Program-made: the position numbers and the translations under genes
The notes under the pieces: model-generated
Databases searched by the model: none
Told to the model about the DNA's origin: nothing
What the model saw: the letters and a program-made list of their open reading frames with translations, nothing else
DNA from: Mnemiopsis leidyi
Lineage: Eukaryota > Ctenophora > Tentaculata > Lobata > Bolinopsidae
DNA length: 24,356 nucleotides
NCBI GenBank assembly: GCA_000226015.1
Contig: JH154278.1
Span: forward strand, 23,292 to 47,647
Direction of reading: 5' to 3'
Shown: positions 17,801 through 24,356 of the stretch, piece after piece
How positions within the stretch are numbered: the stretch's first letter is position 1
Layout: each line of letters begins with the position of its first letter

Positions 17801-18811
17801 CACCAAGTTAGAAAGTAGAAACCACAAAACAACGCCACTAAAGCCACAAGAGCAATACTGGATCCCATAGTTATGGTATAGTAGTGTATCGGAATTTTCT
17901 CACTCTTAGCGTATCCTGAAAATTCACACAAACCATTGGATCAGTGTTTTACGGGGCACGCTATTGTTCGAAAAATCAATTTAAGATTAGAGCTTTCAGA
18001 TGTCCGCCTGATAATTAATTAAAGTTTTGACCTACCAATATCAGTAGGCCATACTGCTTCTCCGAATCTCTCTGACTCTATTTTGTACCAACTCCAGTAA
18101 TCTGTCAGAAACAACGTCCAGGAAAACGCCCTGGATGTAAAAATTGTGTGTCATTTACTTTAAAATAATGAGCCCTTGAGTGTTTTAATCACATTGGCAC
18201 TGTGGAAGACTTTTTATAAATGTTCAAAATCAAAACCTCAAAATCAAAAACTACCGGCAAAAATGGCAAAACATACAGTCAAAAAATAATTCAAAACTGA
18301 AAAAAAGAGCAAAAAAACTGAGAAACACAAGTCACAAGCAGAAGGTAAACTACTAACGCAGTGAACTGATAAGACCAGGGAGTTTTAAGGTTTAGTGACC
18401 AGGAAAACAATAGTAAAAATATCTGGATATGAGTCAAAATCAGCATCACAGCATCGCTCGGCCATTGCGCTATTCTGTTCTTAGGTTTTACCTGAGGTGA
18501 GTTAAAAAGTTAAAAGTCTTCCTAAGAAAATGTGATAGAGTTTGACGCTGTGCAGCGTAAAACTGTACATTTACGTTTTTTCATTTCTAAATTGCTCTGA
18601 GATCTACAGCATTGTTTGCGGACCTTGTTTGATGAAGATATTACACTACACAAGTAAACAATCAACATCGAACCTCGTTGAATTTGTCTTCAAAAAAGAG
18701 ATCGTCCTCGTCTTTATCCTCAAGTTCTATAGCAACTTTAGCTGTGTCTCCAACCTCGAGAAGAGGAACAGTTTCAACTATGTCATCAAACTTGTCTTTC
18801 TTGAAAACCAT
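4558..18811 (-). CDS. Multi-pass membrane protein, ~822 aa, 17 coding exons (overall gene)
   Basis: Reconstructed from splice signals: every exon has AG before it and GT after it, and frame and phase carry through all junctions except exon 11/12. The predicted protein has an acidic N-terminus (1-46), about nine hydrophobic spans (roughly 61-79, 86-100, 137-161, 180-200, 246-268, 321-337, 343-362, 370-386, 443-465) and a cytoplasmic tail of about 350 residues ending FRKFDEEDV. The spacing of the membrane spans, with a GYYLLSSFRRKF stretch and an RPYRIMSFN stretch between spans, resembles as I recall it the C-terminal multi-pass region of large EGF/laminin-type or TRP-like proteins of invertebrates and protists. 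That is weak recollection, not a domain match. No function can be assigned. Introns 5 and 13 host other genes. The three parts are listed separately with exon coordinates. Confidence 0.8.
6152..6157 (-). terminator. Polyadenylation signal AATAAA of the GPCR
   Basis: TTTATT on the plus strand reads AATAAA in the gene's direction, about 80 bases after the GPCR stop codon. This is a usual distance and supports an independent nested transcript. Confidence 0.5.
6237..7310 (-). CDS. Intronless rhodopsin-like GPCR interrupted by one in-frame TGA
   Basis: One frame of 358 codons runs from ATG at 7310 (context GAAACCATGA) to TAA at 6237-6239. A single TGA at 7092-7094 replaces residue 73. TM1 has the GN pair (FLGNCLAF). 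TM2 reads HICAIDILI, stop, LCQIPVVQ. C98 before TM3 and C175 in loop 2 can form the class A disulfide. SRS at 124-126 stands where DRY is usual. FCYLP (251-255) replaces CWxP in TM6, and DAMVY (306-310) replaces NPxxY in TM7. The tail is basic and Ser/Thr-rich. The ligand cannot be told from sequence. As written, the product would be a 72-residue fragment. The gene lies in intron 13 of the multi-pass membrane gene. It may be a very young pseudogene, a null allele, a base error or a recoded stop. Confidence 0.85.
7859..7866. promoter_or_regulatory. CRE-like palindrome TGACGTCA
   Basis: A perfect 8-bp CREB/ATF site about 550 bases upstream of the GPCR start codon. An 8-mer can occur by chance, so confidence is low. 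Confidence 0.25.
8082..8107. promoter_or_regulatory. Paired TCACGTGAT E-boxes
   Basis: Two identical TCACGTGAT sequences start 17 bases apart, about 770 bases upstream of the GPCR start. TCACGTGA is the palindromic E-box bound by USF/MITF/TFEB-type bHLH-ZIP factors in other animals. A regulatory role here is inferred from spacing and identity only. Confidence 0.3.
9280..9440. repeat. 11-bp minisatellite (TTAGTAACTCC family)
   Basis: About a dozen imperfect copies of an 11-base unit, TTAGTAACTCC or TTAGTAACTCT, lie head to tail, decaying at both edges. It sits in intron 13 of the multi-pass gene. Similar short AGTAACT runs occur near 11030-11050 and 17025-17060. Confidence 0.85.
9733..12461 (-). 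CDS. Multi-pass membrane gene, exons 6-13 (spans 5-9 and start of tail)
   Basis: Exons: 6 = 12261-12461, 7 = 11987-12117, 8 = 11638-11743, 9 = 11319-11410, 10 = 11088-11235, 11 = 10828-11008, 12 = 10155-10266, 13 = 9733-9868. Exon 6 joins exon 5 across a 5-kb intron in matching phase and has an N-glycosylation sequon (INGSH) before span 5. Exons 8 and 9 carry spans 6-8 with RPYRIM between spans 7 and 8. Exon 11 carries span 9, ending LFLRWHKIFF. Exons 12-13 are hydrophilic and probably helical. The exon 9 donor (GTGGGG) is weak. Exon 11 ends in phase 2 but exon 12 as written needs phase 1; one T fewer in the TTTT run at its start would repair this and give a natural K-YLVSIIRAN junction. Confidence 0.78.
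9834..9940. repeat. 43-bp tandem duplication spanning the exon 13 acceptor
   Basis: Units begin at 9834, 9877 and 9920 (partial), each starting ACACGTGATCTATC (ACACGTAATCTATC in the third). The first unit contains the beginning of exon 13 and its acceptor (TTTTTGCAG/G in gene direction). The second carries an identical acceptor 43 bases upstream. Use of the outer acceptor would add 43 nt and shift the frame. Confidence 0.9.
10490..10830. repeat. 45-bp minisatellite containing copies of the exon 11 donor
   Basis: Units begin at 10490, 10535, 10580, 10625, 10670, 10715, 10760 and 10805. The last is truncated where it enters exon 11. In gene direction most units contain GAAAGTACGTTA, which is the exon 11 splice donor (AGAAA/GTACGTTA). 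Because 45 is a multiple of three, the plus strand shows an artificial open frame with a 15-residue repeat (LFHLNVTYFLQVKLA). Confidence 0.9.
12462..13830. other. Intron 5 of the multi-pass gene, proximal part
   Basis: AT-rich intron DNA between exon 6 of the minus-strand gene and the first exon of the plus-strand broken gene. Short open frames such as 13005-13244 have no flanking splice sites or recognisable composition. The stretch before 13831 would be the promoter of the plus-strand gene. I see no clear motif. Confidence 0.5.
14004..14055. repeat. Short tandem duplication in intron 1 of the broken gene
   Basis: Two adjacent copies of a unit containing GTACATTCAAATTTGCAGTA lie in the intron between the signal-peptide exon and exon 2. 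Confidence 0.75.
14354..14876. mobile_element. hAT-type MITE, 523 bp, inserted in an exon
   Basis: The ends are perfect 14-bp inverted repeats (TAGGAACCGACCGG at 14354 and its complement ending at 14876). They are flanked by an identical 8-bp direct repeat GACATAAC (14346-14353 and 14877-14884). An 8-bp target duplication with TA-initial ends is the signature of the hAT superfamily. Subterminal regions are packed with CCGG-containing words in both orientations (CCGGTTCCGG, GCCGGATATCCGGC). The middle holds a 19-bp palindromic array. There is no transposase, so it is non-autonomous. Near-perfect ends and target copies suggest a fairly recent insertion. It splits exon 2 of the plus-strand broken gene. 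Confidence 0.92.
14510..14699. repeat. Ten-copy 19-bp palindromic array inside the MITE
   Basis: Ten head-to-tail copies of a 19-base unit, AACTGGGACCAGTCCCATT, with variation only in the last few bases. Each unit holds two overlapping imperfect palindromes: ACTGG/CCAGT around GA, and TGGGAC/GTCCCA around CA. Single-stranded DNA of this array could form a chain of small hairpins. The array begins and ends in AT-rich DNA (ATCAAAT on both sides). Confidence 0.95.
15874..16062 (+). other. Unassigned open stretch between exons 3 and 4 of the broken gene
   Basis: The plus strand is open here and reads FKPRWFSAVPCGDVQYFDKY in one frame. A possible acceptor (TTTTTGACCAG) lies just upstream and leads into a different frame that reads VIFTLSSLVGFQLSPVETC. 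Neither frame joins the neighbouring exons cleanly, and I do not recognise either product. It may be a fragment of an old transposon or a lost module exon. Confidence 0.2.
16935..17476. other. Distal part of intron 5, no gene seen
   Basis: AT-rich, with short AGTAACT-type repeats at 17025-17060 and a TGACGTCAG motif at 17452-17460. After the strong donor at 16935 (GTAAGG) I find no further exon of the plus-strand broken gene, so its 3' end appears to be missing. Confidence 0.45.
17477..18811 (-). CDS. Multi-pass membrane gene, exons 1-5 (first four membrane spans)
   Basis: Exons: 1 = 18674-18811, 2 = 18358-18491, 3 = 18036-18130, 4 = 17784-17915, 5 = 17477-17605. Junction phases are 0, 2, 1, 1, 1 and all agree. 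Exon 1 starts MVFKKDKFDD and is acidic. Exon 2 carries QWPSDAVMLI and the first span. Exons 2/3 form a second span across the junction (YQFTAAFSWTLFL). Exon 4 has a long hydrophobic span around SSIALVALVALFCGFYF. Exon 5 has a span followed by RWWWCRYN. The exon 5 donor (GTAAGT) is strong. The start is uncertain: TGA and TAA sit in frame 7-12 bases before the ATG, but the same frame is open again further upstream (see 18824-18952). Confidence 0.78.
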
Positions 18812-18823
18812 CCCAAGTTATCA

Positions 18824-18952
18824 TGCGCCTATCTCTACATTCTTTGCTAAAGTAATTGTTTGAATATTAGAGTTATGAAATGCAAGCATTTTACAGATGG
18901 ATGGCGGCAGTGTTATGTCGCCGTCACATAGATGAGAGTCGTCAACAATGAA
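18824..18952 (-). CDS. Possible upstream coding exon of the multi-pass gene
   Basis: A 43-codon open stretch in the same frame as exon 1, separated from its ATG only by TGA (18821-18823), TAA (18818-18820) and two codons. It is preceded by a good acceptor (TTTCTATCTCAAAG) and has protein-like composition (FIVDDSHLCDGDITLPPSIC, then NSNIQTITLAKN). It could be part of a lost or distant ectodomain joined by a very short intron (GTAGAG at its end to TTTTCAAG inside exon 1, about 39 nt). It could also be 5' UTR that happens to be open. A further candidate mini-exon, LNFVDETLLNLMSMK, lies at 19034-19078 in matching phase 0. Confidence 0.35.
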
Positions 18953-19078
18953 CTTTGAGATAGAAACGACACACATGTTCATGATGTGACAAAATTTACA
19001 GAAACATACTTTTTACAATTAAAGATGCCAAACCTTCATACTCATCAAATTTAAAAGGGTCTCGTCAACAAAGTTCAG

Positions 19079-19465
19079 CTAATAGTATTATCATAGTATT
19101 AACTATGAAATAAATTTGAGCCTGGACTATAAATTCAAATAGTCATCAAAAATATCGACTAATACTATTTGAAAACACCGCTCAACAGTGTACAAACTTT
19201 GAGATTTTCGGGTCTAAGAATTAGACAGTTCTGTAAGTGACATCAATCGATAACGTGATCAACAGTTAAACGTGATCACGACCGTAACAATAACGCAAAT
19301 TAAACAGTCCAAAGCTCGTACTTTTAAAAGAGCCCTCAATCTCTTAATATTTGACTCCCATATTCCGTCAGATACGACGTTATCAGATGCACGGTTTAGA
19401 ACCAAATACCAATGTTTACTGGTCTCTTTTTCTGACCAGAAAACACAATTTGCCGATTAACCTCT
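19079..19465. other. Spacer between DNAAF1 and the multi-pass gene
   Basis: Both neighbours are on the minus strand, so this should hold the 3' UTR of DNAAF1 and the promoter, or further 5' exons, of the multi-pass gene. One stretch after CTAATTCTTAG near 19205 is open (QSLYTVERCFQIVLVDIFDD) but I cannot connect it to either gene. No clear AATAAA is seen in the minus direction. Confidence 0.35.
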
Positions 19466-22372
19466 TCAGTCCAAATCGCCATCATCTGTTTTAGAAGCTC
19501 CTGTGGATCATTTTTAATAACCCAAAAATTAAAGAAATAATTCTTTTAATCTAAATCAAAGCAGCTTTGAATTTCATTACTCCTTTAGATGTAGCGTAAA
19601 GCTAACAGACTATACTACATGGAAACATAATGATAATTTTAAACTTTGTGGGAATGTAATAAAAATACTCACTCTGGTTCCTGCTGCTTTGCGGGGTGGT
19701 CTGTCCGAGTCTGGACAAAAAGTCACCGTCACCTGGCCTCACCACTCTGACATTGCTCTCTGTCTCCTCGTGTGCATCACCCACGTACATCTGCTCCACC
19801 TCATCGTTCAGTAGATCGTCTTGTTTGCAGAACATGTCGGATATATCCGTGCTGTGAACCTCTGTTATCAGGAACGGACTCTTTTTCGGTTGAGAGTGGG
19901 GGCTTAGTTTTTCTGTTTTGGGCTTGGTTGGACCTTTTTTTGAGTCTAAACTTTTAACCTCTTCAATGAGAAGTTTATTTCCTGATTTTGGGGCGTCAAC
20001 TTCTTCGATAAGGCATTTAGAACTGGAACTCTGTTCAATTAGAAAAGGTTCATTGTCAGTTGGTTCATTCCCATCCTCCTCGTCTTCACTTCCTGTAACA
20101 AGATCTGCAAAGATGTCACTAGACTTTTTCTCTGCCTTGTGTTTTCCGAAGATAGAGCTAGGTTCACTAGATGGTGCATTAATTTCAATGATTTCAGAAT
20201 CGTTGGCGACATCTGGTACTGTAGTATGTGGCAATGCTTGTCCATTGGAAGGTCCGGAATCTGATGGCAGATCAGGCTCCTCAAGAGCAGGCATGTCATC
20301 GAACTCTTGATCTTCCTCGACATTATCCTGGATTGAAGTGTGATCCTCCTCAGATTGCTGCACTGACTGTGTCTTTTCGACAAGATGTCCAGACTTCTCA
20401 GTTTCCTCAGCTTTAGGCGCAAGAGATTTAGGTATCAACAATCCACTTTTAGTGCGGGTAGTTCCAGCATAAATACCGGTTTTTTCGGCAGCATCCTGAA
20501 ATAAGTAGGATTTGCTTTTAAAGCCAACTACAAAACAAGCAATTAACAGCTCATTCGTTTCAATTCTCCATAAAAGCCAAATAAATTCAGCTTGAAATGG
20601 CTATAATATAGATGGCTGCATGAAAGTATAAATGTCTTATTATTGACACTCATCAAATTACCTTCTTTAATTGAGACATTGCAGTAAAACATGATTCAAT
20701 CTTAGCCCGTTCTCTGTCATTCCATCGAATTCGTTCTTCTTTTTCAGCCTCTGCACCTCCTCTAGCCCAAGCTTCAGCACAGGCTCTATCTTTTGGAAAC
20801 ACAGGTCTGTCGTCCAAGTACTTCAGATTAGCCAGACGAACAGTTAGTACCTAAGAAAAACAATGTTAAAGCGATAACCAAGATAAATAATTAGTTGGAT
20901 AGTTGGGTCGTACGCCCTAAAGTGCACCTCTAATGGGCCAGCTTTGCTACACTTGGGCCATGACACCCTGGCCCATTGGCCATTAACGGTGCACCTTTGG
21001 GCGATAGAGGACCATTAGGGTCCCATAAGGATACCACTAGGGTCCACTTAGAGGTGCACCTTTTTGCGTTAGGGTCCCATTAAAGGTGCATCGGTATTCT
21101 TTCATTTTAAGTTTTAACACAGTTCGTTAGCGGAAAAATATCATCCCATTGAACTACAGTCATCCCCCGATTTACCGGGCCCCGATTTACCTTTCCCCCG
21201 AAATTTATTTTATTTCCAAGGCAACTGTTAAATTTTGTTGTCAAAACTATGCAATACAGTCGGACTAACACTTTTAACTTATTTAAGATTGTTCCAATGA
21301 CGAAAGGACGGTATATAGACATTTAAGACGGTATATAGACTAACAAGAGACAATTTAGACCCAATTACGGCCTCAAATGGCACTCCCCCGATTTACCGGT
21401 TCCCCCGATTTAATGTGCATTTTTGCTTTCCCCTGAAAAGCCCGGTAAATCGGGGGATGACTGTACTTTTAAGAATACACTATAATTTTCAATGACCCTT
21501 CCATTAAAACTGATCTTAGATCTATCATTTGAAACTTACCTTCCTGTAGTTTTTTATCTTTTTAATGACAGGGTTGCCCATTAGATTCAAAACAGATAGT
21601 TCAGGTAGCTTTTCTAGGACATCAATTATACAGGGATCTTCCAAATTATTATGCGACAAATCGATAACAGATATATGAGGTGCTCCCAGTAAACCATCCA
21701 GAGCATCACTGTTCTTCAACCTAATGGGACCATGAATAAACACATTAATGATGAGGCCAAGAAAGGCAACATACAATGATAAAATAACATCTGTAAGATA
21801 AACAAGATAGTGATGAAATGCACTCACCTATTCTTTGAGATCTGAAGGGTGTGCATGGATGGAACAAGGTTCTCTATCTTGGTAATATAGTTATTGCTTA
21901 CATTTAGTGTGTGCAGCTGCACAACTGGTTCTAAATTCTTGATGGAACTCAACAAATTTTGTTGTAAGTACAAGCATTTAAGCTCTTTTTGGTTATCTAG
22001 GTTTTCTATCTCCTGAATTCCATTAGCTTCCAACCAAAGACATTTCACTCCTGTGTATAGTTCCAGATTTTCAATCTTTCCGAAACCCTGAAAATGCAGA
22101 TAAAGGATTTCGTTCAGCTCAGGAGTAGAGTAACCTTTGTGCTGCTTGCAAATCTTCTTTATTGCATCTACTGTCATTCTTGGCCCATCATCTTTTTTGC
22201 AGCTGACATTGCTATTGTTTGTCTTTAAAACTTCCTTTATATCCAAAGTGTTTGCTTTAGGTAAGTTGTAAATTTTCTCATTATCATTCGTCTTATTACT
22301 GTCTTCCTGTATCATCTGATCAGATTTGGATTCGCCAATATGGCCATTGGATATCTCTTCAATGATGGGCAT
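19466..22372 (-). CDS. DNAAF1: Dynein axonemal assembly factor 1 (LRRC50/ODA7)
   Basis: Cytoplasmic leucine-rich-repeat protein needed to preassemble dynein arms of motile cilia. Coding exons: 21828-22372, 21540-21720, 20662-20850, 19673-20495, 19466-19500, with junction phases 2, 0, 0, 1, all agreeing; about 590 residues. I take the start as [10 protein letters not shown], because TTTACAG just before it is a good acceptor for a 5' UTR intron. The open frame extends 34 residues further upstream but looks non-coding. DNAAF1 hallmarks: [15 protein letters not shown], then LRRs from about residue 88 ([63 protein letters not shown]). The LRR cap follows ([20 protein letters not shown]), then a Glu/Arg-rich coiled stretch, a long acidic disordered region and a C-terminus ending TDDGDLD. 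Human DNAAF1 is longer, mainly in its repetitive tail. Confidence 0.95.
20905..21095. repeat. Palindromic repeat with iterated GGTGCACCT and GGGTCCCATTA words
   Basis: In DNAAF1 intron 2, words such as GTGCACCTCTAATGGG, AGGGTCCCATTA and AGAGGTGCACCT recur in both orientations over about 190 bases. The left end (AAGTGCACCTCTAATGGG) and the complement of the right end (TGCACCTTTAATGGGACC) match imperfectly, so the element is roughly an inverted repeat. It is probably a decayed non-autonomous DNA element. I could not find a target duplication. Confidence 0.55.
21157..21463. mobile_element. pogo/Tigger-like MITE, 307 bp
   Basis: Perfect 24-bp terminal inverted repeats start CAGTCATCCCCCGATTTACC on the left and end with the complement on the right. 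Both are flanked by TA, the target duplicated by Tc1/mariner/pogo elements. CAGT-initial ends with a run of C recall Tigger elements. The CCCCCGATTTA(CCGG) word is repeated inside both ends, at least five times in all. There is no transposase frame. It sits in DNAAF1 intron 2, and the perfect ends suggest a young copy. Confidence 0.9.
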
Positions 22373-24356
22373 AACTGTAAATGATTTAAAATAGCTGTTA
22401 ATAAGTAGTGAATCGGAAATATGGATTTTTGACTTATTATAAATACTCTTTCTATGAAGCATGCAAGTTAACAATGAATTATTGCAGTAGGGTTAAGAGA
22501 CCTACAGCCATGTAGGTGTGCCAGAGAGATATGTAGGATATGTTAGATAGGTAGAGAGTATAGAAAAGAGAAGATTAAGTAAATAAGGTGAACAAGACAT
22601 GCTGGGGAGGGGTGAACCATGAACTACAGTAGCTTCAATTGTAAAATCGCCCATCAGCTAGAAGCGATTATGCAGCTGATATGTGATAATATCTATTGCC
22701 AGGCAGCTGGATGGACAAATTCTAGAGCAGCTATCATGATAATATCGGCTGTAAAGGGGGAGCATTTTGGAAAATTTTTGGTTGGTATTATTTCTATTGT
22801 AAAACCTTGTTAGAACATTGGTGTGAAATTGCAGCAATTTTACAAATGCAAGTCCTAAGATGTAGTTGGTTTTTATGTATGTAGGTTTATTTATAAGAGT
22901 TACGATTATTGACACAATTTTTTACCATCTTATTGAAATGAATAAATGAAAAATCAAATTTTGCAACACATCAATACATAATGTTTGTGCATTGGGGGTG
23001 CACCAGGTGTGCACCTCGTGTTCGTTGGTATATTACCAATATGCCACAAATTTAGATATTAAGGAGGAGCTGCTAAGTGTCGCAGGATACCTCGTTGAAG
23101 AGGTAGGCGCTTTTCTTGGGGCAACATACTATGGCTGAACTATAGGTGAATAGTTATGACAATAATAAAAGAAACTGTGGTAGCAAATGTACAGAAAAGT
23201 TTCGCAACTAGTCAGTGGAGCGGTGGGTCACAGCGTTGAGCATAAAAAACTTGGCCCATTTTTAGTTTTCAAATTGATCGAAACGTCACGTCAAACAAAT
23301 TCTAAAATATATATGGCGCAGCAGGCCTGATTGAAACTTTATGCTGATGAGAACAGAAAAAAAAATTTAAATTTAAATTTAGTTAGTCACTTAGTTAGTA
23401 ATCGACGAAGGTTATTACTAGGTATGTATAGGTTTACAGGGTTTGGTGAGTTGTGAGGGTGATACAAAGCAGTAATTGATGATATAGAGAAATAGTATTG
23501 TGTCATAATTCTCAAACCCATTATATAAAACAATTTGCTGTACATGGAAAGATTAGAAGGAAGCTAACTTCTCAGCACTCGAAAAGAAACTGTTGTCGTC
23601 TCTGTGAAGCAGCAAAAACTTCAAATTGCGGAGATAGGGAGTAGCCCAGGGGTGAAAGAACATACAAAAAACTGGGGGCCACCGAAAACTTGCCCACAAT
23701 GCTCACTCAGCAGAACTTCACGCCAACTTACTGGCATGTGCATTATGTTACTGTTGATTAACCCAAAAACATTGAGTCTGCATAAACTGATGTTTTCCTC
23801 ATGATGTTCCTGCCAGTATAGTGTAATTTTCAAGAAATTGTCAGGGGCGGCTCGTTTAGGTTCGTGGGTACTCAGATGCACCCACGGAACTTGAAAACCG
23901 TTACCATTAACTTTTATAAATAAAAAATCTCAGATAAATGATACATTAGCCCCTCAATCCAAATATTTGAAAGGACCATATCACCCTGCACAGGCCCCTT
24001 TCTTTTAAAAGCACAATTATATAGCGAAATTCCCTTAACGGGCGATGCGCGTTTAGAATTTCTTCGAAATTCGCCAGGCCAGAAATGCGTGAGAGCGCGT
24101 GATGGCCGCGACAGTAGGTTATCAACCTACAAGAAATTCCCTAGCTTTGCCAAAACATTATATTAGTGAAAAGGGTATATTTTGACGAAATTATATTCAT
24201 TTACCGTTTTGACGTCTATTCAGCCTGCGGCACGCAAGATTTTTGAAGATTTGTCATGTGGCAAATAGCTTTTGCTCCCAGTTCAACCACATCGCTGGAT
24301 CGAAGTCGCTAAACATACAACGTATATCTTTGTGCGAGCTTAGCGCAAAATTAGGA
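22373..24356. other. Upstream flank of DNAAF1, no gene supported
   Basis: This should contain the DNAAF1 promoter and 5' UTR exon, which I could not place. Open frames at 22619-22813, 22658-22915, 23604-23804 and 23621-23881 overlap one another on opposite strands and lack splice context or recognisable composition. Minor features are an AAATTT-rich run near 23365-23380, a hAT-like end with hairpin near 23842, and a 7-bp-stem hairpin (GTAGGTT/AACCTAC) near 24115-24131. Confidence 0.5.

Noticed and set aside
19602..19672. C-terminal extension [21 protein letters not shown] of the long DNAAF1 exon
   Set aside because: It is read-through past a strong donor (GTGAGT). A short final exon at 19466-19500 joins in phase and gives the acidic end TDDGDLD.
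22373..22474. Longer DNAAF1 N-terminus starting [10 protein letters not shown]
   Set aside because: A good acceptor (CATTTACAG) sits just before [10 protein letters not shown], and the extra residues are basic and unlike the acidic start that follows. They are more likely intron or UTR.
22619..23881. Several 60-90 residue open frames upstream of DNAAF1
   Set aside because: They overlap on opposite strands, lack splice sites and have composition expected of random AT-rich sequence.
24115..24131. GTAGGTT/AACCTAC hairpin as a structured RNA
   Set aside because: It is a 7-bp stem with a 3-base loop and no further conserved context, too little to call.

Overview
The window reads as AT-rich nuclear DNA of an invertebrate animal. 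Coding sequence is split into short exons with GT/AG introns of tens to thousands of bases. Non-coding DNA is full of minisatellites and small inverted-repeat transposons. The genes (a dynein arm assembly factor for motile cilia, a rhodopsin-like receptor, a large multi-pass membrane protein) fit a metazoan. A cnidarian or other marine invertebrate is a guess from overall character only. There is no bacterial operon structure, tRNA, rRNA or CRISPR array.

Layout. 1-1418: non-coding, with two sets of tandem repeats. 1419-3377 (+): single-exon 652-residue acidic, disordered protein, not recognised. 3378-4557: tail-to-tail intergenic spacer. 4558-18811 (-): a gene I assembled exon by exon, 17 exons and about 822 residues, with about nine membrane spans and a long cytoplasmic tail. 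Exon lengths and splice phases agree at every junction except exon 11/12, which is off by one base. Two other genes lie inside its introns. Intron 13 (5805-9732) holds an intronless rhodopsin-like GPCR on the same strand (6237-7310), open throughout except for one in-frame TGA in TM2. Intron 5 (12462-17476) holds, on the opposite strand, the remains of a secreted multi-exon protein (13831-16934). One of its exons is split by a 523-bp hAT-type MITE with a perfect 8-bp target duplication, and other exons carry in-frame stops.

19466-22372 (-): DNAAF1/LRRC50, five coding exons, about 590 residues, with a pogo/Tigger-like MITE and a second palindromic repeat in intron 2. 22373-24356: no supported gene.

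The most unusual features are the interrupted GPCR; the MITE-broken secreted-module gene antisense within an intron; a 45-bp array in which every unit copies the 5' splice site of exon 11; and a 43-bp tandem duplication of the 3' splice site of exon 13. All exon models come from reading splice signals and phases by eye. No database search or transcript evidence was available.
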